DNA of 50,249 nt from Candidatus Moraniibacteriota bacterium (GTDB lineage Bacteria; Patescibacteriota; Minisyncoccia; Moranbacterales; UBA1568). Positions 43,275 to 50,179 of this stretch are shown in pieces. The notes under the pieces were generated by a model. It was not told where the DNA came from, made no database searches, and saw only the letters and a list, made by a program, of their open reading frames with translations. The translations under genes and the position numbers were made by a program. Numbering within the stretch: position 1 is the stretch's first letter; each line of letters starts with the position of its first letter. The DNA is taken from positions 1-50,249 of the forward strand of contig JAAXXZ010000008.1 in assembly GCA_013334245.1 (NCBI GenBank), given 5' to 3'.

Positions 43275-43946
43275 ATGAGTAAACAGAGATATATGGAACT
43301 GCTCACGCCGAAACAACAGATCGTCCTGCAGGCGATCAAGGACTTCTTTTCCGAGAAGGGGGAGATGCCGACGGTCCGCGAACTGCAGGAACGGACGGGT
43401 ACCCTCGGACTTAAATTGAAGAGTCTTCGGAGTTTCTTTCTCTATCTCAACGAGCTTGAGCGCAAGGGGTTCATCGAACGTACCGCAGAAAATCGCGGCA
43501 TCCGCCTCAAGGAAGTGACGGGTAAGACGTTCCTTGACGTTCCGGTGTTCGGCATGGCGAACGCGGGTGCGGCGACGATGTTCGCCGATCAGTTCGTGGA
43601 AGGATACATAAAGGTTTCCAAACGGATCGTGCGTGATTCCCGGAACGTGTTCGCGATACAGGTATCAGGTACGTCCATGAACCGTGCCAAAGTGAACGGC
43701 AAGACGATACGCGACGGCGACTTCATCCTGGTCGATTCCACCTGGAAGCACTACGACAACGGCGACAAGGTGCTCGTCGTCATCGACGGGCTGGCCACGG
43801 TCAAGACCTTCCGAAGCGTCGACGGTCGAAATATCGCGCTTCTGCCGGAGTCGTCGGACAAGAAACACAAGCCGATTTTCCTCACCGACGAGGACAACTT
43901 CGTTATCAACGGCAAGGTCATCGATGTCCTGCGGGTGAACGGTTAA
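43275..43946 (+). CDS. lexA: LexA-type self-cleaving repressor
   Basis: 223 residues. N-terminal LexA winged helix: LTPKQQIVLQAIKDFFSEKG, MPTVRELQERTG and KGFIERTAENRGIRL. The S24 domain has the Ala-Gly cleavage site in FGMANAGAATMF (about 93-104), Ser nucleophile in SGTSMNRAKV (about 132-141) and Lys in GLATVKTF (about 172-179). This is the more LexA-like of the two S24 repressors in the window; an 'alternative-site' helix (GLKLKSLRSFFLYL) replaces the usual recognition helix, so its operator could differ from the classic one. DAHP synthase starts directly after it. Confidence 0.88.
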   Translation: MSKQRYMELLTPKQQIVLQAIKDFFSEKGEMPTVRELQERTGTLGLKLKSLRSFFLYLNELERKGFIERTAENRGIRLKEVTGKTFLDVPVFGMANAGAATMFADQFVEGYIKVSKRIVRDSRNVFAIQVSGTSMNRAKVNGKTIRDGDFILVDSTWKHYDNGDKVLVVIDGLATVKTFRSVDGRNIALLPESSDKKHKPIFLTDEDNFVINGKVIDVLRVNG

Positions 43947-43956
43947 TGTGAAACAT

Positions 43957-45015
43957 ATGATGGCAAGCGTCCAAGGAAATGTCGGATTTCGGCCGTCTCC
44001 CGCAGCGACGGAAATGATTGCCACCGATCGCGGGGAAATTTGCGATATCCTTTCCGGGAAAGACGGACGATTGTTGGTTATCGTCGGTCCGTGTTCGGCG
44101 TGGCCGGAAGATGCCGTTCTTGCCTATGCCGAAAAACTTCGCGCCGTTTCGGGGGCCGTCTCGGACCGTCTGAAAATCGTCATGCGGGTCTATACGCAGA
44201 AACCGAGGACCGTGGACGGGTGGAATGGTCTTCTCGTGCAACCGGATCCGTTTTCCCCGCCGGACATGGATGAGGGACTTCGACGTGCCGCGGCACTCAT
44301 GGAGCGTATCGTTCTCATGGGGCTTCCCATCGCGGACGAGGCATTGTTCCTTTCGCCGTCACTCGTATTGTCACAGTGGCTTTCGTGGACGGCCATCGGG
44401 GCGCGGAGTTCCGAGGATCAGGAGCATCGGGCGTATGCTTCCGGTATCGGAATTCCTGTCGGCATAAAGAATCCCGGAAGCGGTTCCGTTGCGGTCGGGA
44501 TAAACGGCGTGGCGGCATCGCGGTCACCGCAGTTCTCACCTCTGTTTTCCATGAGTGCGTTCACGGAGGGAAATCGTTTCGTACATCTCGTCTTGCGCGG
44601 CGGCGAGACGGGTCCGAATTACGATGCGGAACATATCGCATCGGCGGTGTCGGCATTTCGCGAGCGCGGCATTGCCGATCCGGCGGTCATCGTGGACGCG
44701 AGTCATGATAACGCTCGGATCGACGGCGCGAAAAACCCCTCGCGACAGATTGTCGTGACGCGCGAGATTCTTGCGTCGCTCCCGTCGAATCGTGAAGCAC
44801 GGGAGGGGTTTCGTGGGTTCATGTTGGAAAGTTTCCTGAAACCTGGAAATCAGGATATTCGAAAAACGGGTACCGATGGAATAGATACGGACGGGCTCTC
44901 CATTACCGATCCGTGTCTTTCCTGGGAAGAGACCGAAAGCCTGCTGCGGGAAATGGCGGACACATGTGGTGAAAGGGCGGAAGTATCCGCAGGAGAAAGC
45001 CATCAAATGGGATAA
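43957..45015 (+). CDS. 3-deoxy-7-phosphoheptulonate (DAHP) synthase, class I AroFGH type
   Basis: 352 residues. It joins phosphoenolpyruvate and erythrose 4-phosphate in the first step of aromatic biosynthesis. Landmarks line up with E. coli AroG: VGPCSAW (metal Cys), VMRVYTQKPRT (substrate-binding Lys-Pro-Arg-Thr), GLPIADEAL, WTAIGARSSEDQEHRAYASG, VHLVLRGGETGPNY (His), VDASHDNA, FMLESFLKPGNQDI (Glu) and SITDPCLSWEET (Asp). All metal and substrate residues seem present. Start uncertain between GTG 43948, ATG 43957 and ATG 43960. No other shikimate gene is in the window, so its pathway context is missing. Confidence 0.9.
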   Translation: MMASVQGNVGFRPSPAATEMIATDRGEICDILSGKDGRLLVIVGPCSAWPEDAVLAYAEKLRAVSGAVSDRLKIVMRVYTQKPRTVDGWNGLLVQPDPFSPPDMDEGLRRAAALMERIVLMGLPIADEALFLSPSLVLSQWLSWTAIGARSSEDQEHRAYASGIGIPVGIKNPGSGSVAVGINGVAASRSPQFSPLFSMSAFTEGNRFVHLVLRGGETGPNYDAEHIASAVSAFRERGIADPAVIVDASHDNARIDGAKNPSRQIVVTREILASLPSNREAREGFRGFMLESFLKPGNQDIRKTGTDGIDTDGLSITDPCLSWEETESLLREMADTCGERAEVSAGESHQMG

Positions 45016-45027
45016 ATTTCGTGATAC

Positions 45028-45056
45028 TTGACACGAGCGGTTCTTGGATGTACAAT
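45028..45056 (+). promoter_or_regulatory. Promoter of the 45080 gene
   Basis: TTGACA (45028-45033), 17-base spacer, TACAAT (45051-45056). AAGGGGGAAAGC directly before ATG 45080 is a strong Shine-Dalgarno. Confidence 0.8.
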
Positions 45057-45079
45057 ACAGGGCTTTCAAGGGGGAAAGC

Positions 45080-45451
45080 ATGTCGGAACGCGGATCGCGG
45101 TCGGGACCAACCCGTAACCCCGCGCGTATGGTGAAGAGACTCACCGCTACGAAGGAACTGCTCCACATGTCCGTCATGGGCGTCCAGTTCATGATAGGTG
45201 TACGGTTCATGATGGGCGTCTTCGATTCCGACGAGACTGCCCGGAACGTGTGGGACTCGATCTCCGGAACGTTCGGCGAGATGGGCGGAGTATTGTCCGG
45301 ATCTTCAGGAATGGGAACGAGCTCATCCGGTCCGCCGGGAGCGCTGATCCTCGTACTCGGATTCATGTGTTTCGGGTACATCCTTTTTACGGCAGTTCCG
45401 GGAACGGCCGCGAAGATGGAGAAGGGGAGAAACCTGTTCATCGATGATTGA
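45080..45451 (+). CDS. Small membrane protein of unknown function
   Basis: 123 residues with a basic N-terminus and two hydrophobic segments (about 34-50, HMSVMGVQFMIGVRFMMGVF, and 94-113, ALILVLGFMCFGYILFTAVP). A Gly/Ser/Met-rich linker (GEMGGVLSGSSGMGTSSSGP) lies between. The start is fixed by the strong AGGGGG ribosome site eight bases upstream and by the promoter. No family is recognised. Confidence 0.75.
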   Translation: MSERGSRSGPTRNPARMVKRLTATKELLHMSVMGVQFMIGVRFMMGVFDSDETARNVWDSISGTFGEMGGVLSGSSGMGTSSSGPPGALILVLGFMCFGYILFTAVPGTAAKMEKGRNLFIDD

Positions 45452-45514
45452 TGCAGAGCCCGGTTTCTTATGGCATGCGTACCGCTTCGGCGGATTTTTT
45501 TTATGTCTGATGGC

Positions 45515-46312
45515 TTATGATCCGTTGATGACGATGACAGATTTTTGTCGTTTGGAAGGCGAGGGTATGGGCGGGTGCGTCGTTCCCGAAGGATATGCCC
45601 AGAGCGACTCAAAAAAAATATCTTCTGTGTAACGATAGTTTTCTCCACGGCGTGTTCCGGGATCGTTGACGATGAATTCCTTTGTCGACTTATCGTAGCC
45701 GGTTAGGACGAGCATGTGTGTGATCGGTCCTGGCGACTTGAAGTTCGGGTTCCGCAGGGCCTGTCCGAACGTCGGCGCAAGCACTATGTTCCCGTCCGAA
45801 AGTTCTTGCCTGATGTCGGAGAGGGTTACATCCTCAAGAAGCATCGCTTGGTCATACGTAAAATATTCTCGTAGTATGGAAACGATTTCCGGGAGACTGA
45901 TGTCTTGATGGTATCCGAATCGTTTCATCTCAAAATTCGCGAGTGTGGTAATATCGTTCGCGGCGACGGTGGCGGTGACGGATTCCGTATCGTGGACCCA
46001 ACCGATTGCCATGAGCATCGACGCTTCCTCACACCCGTCTTGGAATATCGCATTGTCCCACTTCGCTCCCGGTGCCTGGAGAACGAACGGGACCCGATGC
46101 TCCACGGCCGAGTCCGACGGTATCGCTTCTTTCGGAGTTTCCGTTGCCGGTTCCGGAGACGGCGGTTCGATGGCAGGACCCGTCGTAGCCCGTTCATCGA
46201 TTGGTGAAACGGGCTTCGCCGCGGGATTTGTGAGGATGTTCGTGCCGAAATATGCGCCTATCGCGATGAGTATCGCGGCAATCGACACGGATAAGGGCAG
46301 GGATTTTTTCAT
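45515..46312 (-). CDS. Secreted or anchored C39-like cysteine peptidase
   Basis: 265 residues. N-terminal signal anchor (LSVSIAAILIAIGAYFGTNI), then a Pro/Glu-rich linker (IEPPSPEPATETPKE), then a peptidase C39-like domain (Pfam Peptidase_C39_2): catalytic Cys in FQDGCEEASMLMAIGW (about 91-106), His in PITHMLVLTGYD (about 198-209) and Asp in FIVNDPGTRRGEN (about 216-228). It acts outside the membrane, perhaps trimming surface peptides. Promoter on the minus strand with TATACT at 46322-46317. Confidence 0.88.
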   Translation of the reverse strand: MKKSLPLSVSIAAILIAIGAYFGTNILTNPAAKPVSPIDERATTGPAIEPPSPEPATETPKEAIPSDSAVEHRVPFVLQAPGAKWDNAIFQDGCEEASMLMAIGWVHDTESVTATVAANDITTLANFEMKRFGYHQDISLPEIVSILREYFTYDQAMLLEDVTLSDIRQELSDGNIVLAPTFGQALRNPNFKSPGPITHMLVLTGYDKSTKEFIVNDPGTRRGENYRYTEDIFFESLWAYPSGTTHPPIPSPSKRQKSVIVINGS

Positions 46313-46431
46313 ACGGACAGTATAACACTATCGGTTTGCGATATCGGCAAAAGATGGTAGTATCTTGTTGATGATTTCATCAGTAACGGAAACCTATGAA
46401 ATGACGCGGCTCGTCGGGCCGAACTACAACT

Positions 46432-46540
46432 GAATATGCTTATCCAGAGTGCGGGGAGAGTACTGGCTCGACGATCCGCCGGCAACCATTCGGAACATCC
46501 GTTACGGTGCCAATTCCAGCCCCTTGGGGAAGATAATCAT
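46432..46540 (+). promoter_or_regulatory. SAM-I (S-box) riboswitch
   Basis: The conserved core is plain: CTTATCCAGAGTGCGGGGAG (46439-46458), ACTGGCTCGACGATCC, GCCGGCAACC (46478-46487), GGTGCCAATTCC (46506-46517) and GGGGAAGATAA (46526-46536). P1 forms from TGCTTATC and GATAATCA; the kink-turn and pseudoknot parts are in place. It senses S-adenosylmethionine and controls the metK gene through the terminator that follows. Confidence 0.95.
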
Positions 46541-46546
46541 TGTTTT

Positions 46547-46567
46547 CCTGCCCGAGGGCAGGTTTTT
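46547..46567 (+). terminator. Riboswitch-controlled terminator before metK
   Basis: CCTGCCC-GA-GGGCAGG (46547-46562) followed by TTTTT. Its 3' arm also holds the only Shine-Dalgarno-like sequence (GAGGGCAGG) before ATG 46574, so folding would block both transcription and translation. Confidence 0.88.
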
Positions 46568-46573
46568 CGTTTT

Positions 46574-47521
46574 ATGGCGACACATACAAGGACGGCGGAA
46601 TTCGTGAGTCCCGGACACCCGGACAAGATCTGCGATTTCATCGCCGATTCCCTTCTCGATACGTATCGTGCCGGGGACCCGGAATCGCGCGTCGCGGTGG
46701 AAGTCATGGGCGGGCACGGACTGGTGACGATAAACGGGGAAGTCACGTCACGTACAGAAATAGACGCGGAGCGCATCATTCGTGACATCGTCGGAAGCGA
46801 TTTCCGTATCATAGCCAATATCGTGGAACAGAGTCCCGAGATCTCGCAGGGTGTGGACACGGGCGGGGCGGGCGATCAGGGAATCATGAAGGGGTATGCG
46901 ACTTCCGAAGCTGAAAGCCTGATGCCGCTCGAGTACGAACTCGCGCGCACGGTATGCCGGGAGTTGTACGGGATCTATCCGTACGACGGGAAGACGCAGG
47001 TGACGATAGCGGACGGAAAGGTGAAGACCGTACTTGCGAGCTTCCAGCACAGCAAAAACGGGGAGCTCCTCTCAAACCTCCGAAACATCATCGATGCGGA
47101 CGAATATCTGGTGAATCCGGCCGGCGAGTGGGACCGGGGCGGCTTCGACGCCGATACCGGATTGTCCGGTCGCAAGCTGATAGTGGATAATTACGGCCCG
47201 GAGGTCGCTATCGGCGGCGGCTCGTTTTCCGGGAAGGACTATACGAAAGTGGACCGTTCCGGTGCCTATATGGCACGCAAGGTCGCCGTGGACTATCTGA
47301 AAAAATTCGGTGCGTGCGAGGTCGTGACGAAACTCGCGTATGCCATCGGGAAGCCCGATCCGGTAATGGCGGTCGCGTTTGTCGATGGGAGGGAATATCC
47401 GATCGAGGGATATGATCTGACGCCGGAAGGGCTTCGCAGGACGCTTGGCCTTGATAACGTACGCTTCGCCGACACGGCGGTTTGGGGACACTTCGGTCGC
47501 GGATTCTCGTGGGACGGGTAG
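46574..47521 (+). CDS. metK: S-adenosylmethionine synthetase, short form
   Basis: 315 residues, shorter than the usual 380-400. It makes SAM from ATP and methionine. Signatures are kept: SPGHPDKICDFIADSLLD, EISQGVDTGGAGDQGIMKGY (the GAGDQG loop), GLSGRKLIVDNYG, GGGSFSGKDYTKVDRSGAYM (phosphate-binding) and VWGHFGRGF. Loops between the domains are trimmed, a streamlined form. ATG 46574 directly after the terminator is the only start that keeps the riboswitch outside the gene. Confidence 0.93.
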   Translation: MATHTRTAEFVSPGHPDKICDFIADSLLDTYRAGDPESRVAVEVMGGHGLVTINGEVTSRTEIDAERIIRDIVGSDFRIIANIVEQSPEISQGVDTGGAGDQGIMKGYATSEAESLMPLEYELARTVCRELYGIYPYDGKTQVTIADGKVKTVLASFQHSKNGELLSNLRNIIDADEYLVNPAGEWDRGGFDADTGLSGRKLIVDNYGPEVAIGGGSFSGKDYTKVDRSGAYMARKVAVDYLKKFGACEVVTKLAYAIGKPDPVMAVAFVDGREYPIEGYDLTPEGLRRTLGLDNVRFADTAVWGHFGRGFSWDG

Positions 47522-47607
47522 CTCCATCAGGGGCGAGAGAATGGGACTCATTTATGAGGTATGATTGAATAGTTGACCCATATGCTTTACTGCGATAAAG
47601 TATTGGC

Positions 47608-48435
47608 ATGTATGAAGATATGCGAAAATTGAACGGAGATGAGCCCGGACCGACGAGTATCGTGCTTGCGGGAGTACACGGCGATGAGCGTTGTTGTGTT
47701 GACGCGCTGCTTTCGGTGATGGCTGATGTGGGAAACATCCGTGGCCGTGTTTTCTATGGGTTCGGTAATCCGCGGGCTATCAGGTCGGGGGTTCGATATG
47801 TGGAGGCAAACCTGAATCGGCTGTTCCGCGACCCGGCGTCGCTGACTTACGGGGAGAGCCGAAGCTACGAATACAGTCGATCAACGTTTTTGAAAAAGTA
47901 TCTTGATCAAGCTGACGCGTTACTCGATTTGCACGCAAGTTTTACCGAGAATAGCTCGCCGTTTCTCATTTGCGAGGCGAACTCGAAGGGAATCACGGAA
48001 TACCTGCCGATCAGCATGGTCGTCTCCGGGTTTGATTCGGTGGAGCCGGGCGGAACCGACTATTATATGAACAGCATCGGAAAGATCGGAATCTGTGCCG
48101 AATGCGGGTATCTTGGAGATCCCGATTCGGAGAAGGTCGCGCGCCGGACCATTATGGCTTTCCTTAGGGCTCGCGGCCACATTACTGCGCCCGTCGTAAC
48201 GCGAAGCCAAAAACATATCAGAATGCGTTCCTTATACCTGACTCGCACAGATCATTTCGTTCTTAGCAAAACATTCGCTGATTTCGAGGAAATTCGGAAC
48301 AGCGAAATCATCGGGACCGATGGAGACACGGCAATCCGTGCCGGGAGGGATAGCGTCATCCTGTTCGCCAGAAACCGAAACGCTGTCGGCGAGGAGGCTT
48401 TTCTCCTCGGGGAAATAACGAACAGCCTCACATGA
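47608..48435 (+). CDS. Succinylglutamate desuccinylase/aspartoacylase-like M14 zinc protein
   Basis: 275 residues. Zinc ligands and catalytic parts of the AstE/AspA family are visible: LAGVHGDERC (His and Glu; about 21-30), VEANLNRLFRD (about 70-80) and ALLDLHASF (third ligand His; about 104-112). The C-terminal 80 residues form a beta-rich extension. It probably removes an acyl or amide group, but the natural substrate is unknown. The stop codon lies in the stem of the terminator that follows. Confidence 0.85.
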   Translation: MYEDMRKLNGDEPGPTSIVLAGVHGDERCCVDALLSVMADVGNIRGRVFYGFGNPRAIRSGVRYVEANLNRLFRDPASLTYGESRSYEYSRSTFLKKYLDQADALLDLHASFTENSSPFLICEANSKGITEYLPISMVVSGFDSVEPGGTDYYMNSIGKIGICAECGYLGDPDSEKVARRTIMAFLRARGHITAPVVTRSQKHIRMRSLYLTRTDHFVLSKTFADFEEIRNSEIIGTDGDTAIRAGRDSVILFARNRNAVGEEAFLLGEITNSLT

Positions 48436-48455
48436 TTCGATGTGAGGCTGCTTTT
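48423..48455 (+). terminator. Rho-independent terminator overlapping the AstE-like gene end
   Basis: CAGCCTCACAT (48423-48433) pairs with ATGTGAGGCTG (48440-48450), followed by CTTTTGTTT. The converging GNAT gene ends eight bases later. Confidence 0.88.
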
Positions 48456-48458
48456 GTT

Positions 48459-49067
48459 TCATGGACGTGAGAGGAGGCGCATGATAACCCTTTCGTCCGA
48501 GATGTGCCGGATCGTTCTGCCACCTTCCTTTTCCGTGAGATGAAACATCGGCGATCGGTCCTTTGTACGTAGAATCACGCGGTCTTCGGTTCGTCTGTCG
48601 AGGATCTCCCGGAGAAGTGTCTTTCCTATTCCCTTCCCTTGGAAGTCTGGATCGACCGCACATTCGTCGAGATAAAAATACCGACCACAAAGCGATTCGT
48701 GCAGTCCCGGAGCGTCGAGGTGCATATCGAGATCCGGCCCGGAGAAAACGGCATAGCCCCAGGCAAAACCGATGACATGCCCCTCTGATCGCGCGATGAC
48801 GCATACCGAGTCCGATTTCGTCATCTCATGATAGAAATCCGAGATGACGCGGCCGATAGGCCAGTGCTCAACCAGGAGAATCGAATTCGATCGTTCTGCG
48901 CAGGCGGGGCATAGGTCTTCTTTCGCGGAAAGAGGATATGTTCGCCCGCAGGCGGGGCAAAGGTAGCCTTCGTTCCACGGTGATCCACCGAATGATTTCC
49001 GATAGACGTCGGCGATTTCCCGTACGGTATCGGGCGATTCGAACGGTTTGACGGTGAGAATATCCAT
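48459..49067 (-). CDS. GNAT-family acetyltransferase with inserted zinc ribbon
   Basis: 202 residues. N-terminal GNAT strand and helix (VREIADVYRKSFGGSPW), then an insertion with CPACGRTYP...CPAC (about 37-56), a four-cysteine zinc ribbon inside the fold. The acetyl-CoA site follows: LDECAVDPDFQGKGIGKTLL (about 132-151; Q-x-x-G-x-G). C-terminal part is shortened. A zinc ribbon in this place is uncommon and could recruit a nucleic acid or protein target. Confidence 0.85.
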   Translation of the reverse strand: MDILTVKPFESPDTVREIADVYRKSFGGSPWNEGYLCPACGRTYPLSAKEDLCPACAERSNSILLVEHWPIGRVISDFYHEMTKSDSVCVIARSEGHVIGFAWGYAVFSGPDLDMHLDAPGLHESLCGRYFYLDECAVDPDFQGKGIGKTLLREILDRRTEDRVILRTKDRSPMFHLTEKEGGRTIRHISDERVIMRLLSRP

Positions 49068-49114
49068 GGTATTTGAATGGTAAGGAACGTTGTGCCCTGC
49101 ATTTTTCGGGTAGC

Positions 49115-49155
49115 AAGACGAAACCCCCTCCGATGGCGGAGGGGGTCGGTTTCAT
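49115..49155 (-). terminator. Terminator after the YerC-like gene
   Basis: CCCCCTCCG-ATGG-CGGAGGGGG (49125-49146) with GAAA / TTTC closing pairs, followed on the minus strand by TTTCG. It separates yerC from the GNAT gene. Confidence 0.75.
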
Positions 49156-49173
49156 GTCCGGGATGAACGAGCA

Positions 49174-49485
49174 TCAAGACAACCCTCTCCGTGATCGTGG
49201 GGTGTCATGATGAAGTCTTCCGATGACCAGTCGATAGCCGCCTTCTTTCCCGTTGAGCCACTTGGCGACGCGGGCGACCGTCGTCGAGCTGAGTCCGGTC
49301 TCGACCTCGATCTCCTTGTAGGAAATCTTCTCCGAGAGCATCTCTGCCGCGCGGAGACGGTTCGAAAATTCACGAAGCTCGCCTTCGGTCATCAGGTCGC
49401 GCAGAAAACAGGCGGCCTCCTTTTCGGTTCGGAGCGAGAGGATGGCCTGCGACAGGCGGACGAACGTTTTCGATTTCGTATTCAT
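49174..49485 (-). CDS. YerC/YecD-type TrpR-like regulator
   Basis: 103 residues. A TrpR-like helix-turn-helix: LMTEGELREFSNRLRAAEML and YKEIEVETGLSSTTVARVAK match the YerC/YecD family, small DNA-binding proteins of unknown ligand. The promoter has TTGACA (49520-49515), 17 bases, TAAAGT (49497-49492) with a 16-base perfect palindrome CTTTATTATAATAAAG (49493-49508) across the spacer, a fine candidate for autoregulation. Confidence 0.85.
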   Translation of the reverse strand: MNTKSKTFVRLSQAILSLRTEKEAACFLRDLMTEGELREFSNRLRAAEMLSEKISYKEIEVETGLSSTTVARVAKWLNGKEGGYRLVIGRLHHDTPRSRRGLS

Positions 49486-49491
49486 GTCGGT

Positions 49492-49520
49492 ACTTTATTA
49501 TAATAAAGCATTCGTGTCAA
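49492..49520 (-). promoter_or_regulatory. Promoter and palindromic operator candidate of the YerC-like gene
   Basis: TTGACA and TAAAGT on the minus strand with 17-base spacing; CTTTATTATAATAAAG (49493-49508) is perfectly symmetric and covers the -10 and spacer. Confidence 0.65.
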
Positions 49521-49535
49521 GTTTCGGAGGCGAAA

Positions 49536-49560
49536 CAAAAAAAGCCCGATTCGACGGGCT
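49536..49560 (-). terminator. Rho-independent terminator ending the tRNA-Arg transcript
   Basis: On the minus strand AGCCCG-TCGAAT-CGGGCT followed by seven T (stem at 49543-49560). It would close a transcript of about 500 bases starting before tRNA-Arg and covering the tandem structured units. Confidence 0.85.
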
Positions 49561-49979
49561 GAATATCGGGAGATAGGAATCGTTCGTTTCCTCCTGCCAA
49601 CCTCGTTTCACTCAGTGTGCCCGGCTGTGCCGCGTGACAATCCGCTAGGAAGCGGAGTGTTTTACGCGGCAGGACTCTCCCTCGCCTCTCATCGCGCCGT
49701 CGCGCGAATCGGGCTGGGCACCGCCTCGCCGTTTTGTCTGCTGACAAAATCTGCTCCGGCGTTCTCGCCCTGACGGAAGCGAAACCGTTCGCTTCCTCCG
49801 GTCACCCGTCACTTCGTTTGTGTGCCCGGCAGGACTCTCCTTCGACTCGTTTCCCGCCGTCGCGGAAAACGGTCTAGGCACCGTCTCGGATATTTTCCTG
49901 CTGGGGAATATCCTCCGACGTTCGAGTCCTGACGCGAGTGAAATCGTTCACTCGCTTCGGTCTCCTTCGTTTCACTCAG
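49561..49979 (-). ncRNA. Two tandem tRNA-tailed structured units plus a partial third (candidate ncRNA)
   Basis: Unit A 49821-49979 (159 bases), unit B 49616-49820 (205, including a 45-base hairpin insert) and a partial unit 49561-49615. Each full unit begins (plus-strand view) with the tRNA-Arg tail sequence TGTGCCCGGC...AGGACTC. Both fold three matching hairpins: stems of nine pairs with ATCG/ACCG loops (49934-49955; 49775-49796), TGCT loops (49888-49913; 49731-49750) and CGTC loops (49848-49871; 49692-49707). The stems differ in sequence but stay paired. No open frame fits. A terminator follows on the minus strand. Confidence 0.6.
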
Positions 49980-50052
49980 TGTGCCCGGCAGGACTCGAAC
50001 CTGCAGCCTTTTGGTTCGAAGCCAAACGCTCTATCCTTTGAGCTACGGGCAC
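49980..50052 (-). tRNA. tRNA-Arg (anticodon UCG)
   Basis: 73 bases, cloverleaf complete: acceptor GTGCCCG / CGGGCAC, D stem GCTC / GAGC, anticodon arm TTTGG-CTTCGAA-CCAAA with anticodon TCG, T arm GCAGG-TTCGAGT-CCTGC, discriminator A. No CCA is encoded. It reads CGA-type arginine codons. Promoter at 50089-50117. Confidence 0.96.
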
Positions 50053-50088
50053 AAACACACGCTGGTATATGGAATTACCGCTCCTCTA

Positions 50089-50117
50089 GTTGTATCCCAA
50101 AATAGCCTCGGCGTCAA
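50089..50117 (-). promoter_or_regulatory. Promoter of the tRNA-Arg transcript
   Basis: Minus-strand TTGACG (50117-50112), 17-base spacer, TACAAC (50094-50089); start of transcription expected about 30 bases before the tRNA. Confidence 0.65.
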
Positions 50118-50179
50118 CTGGGCGTAATGTTTCAATACCTTTGCATCACCTGCTAGACTGACCTGTTTAATGCAAAGAT

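Noticed and set aside
49616-49979. Additional complete tRNA genes in the repeats next to tRNA-Arg
   Set aside because: Only the 3' part of a tRNA (T-arm strand and acceptor strand) is repeated; no anticodon arm with a proper D arm can be drawn.
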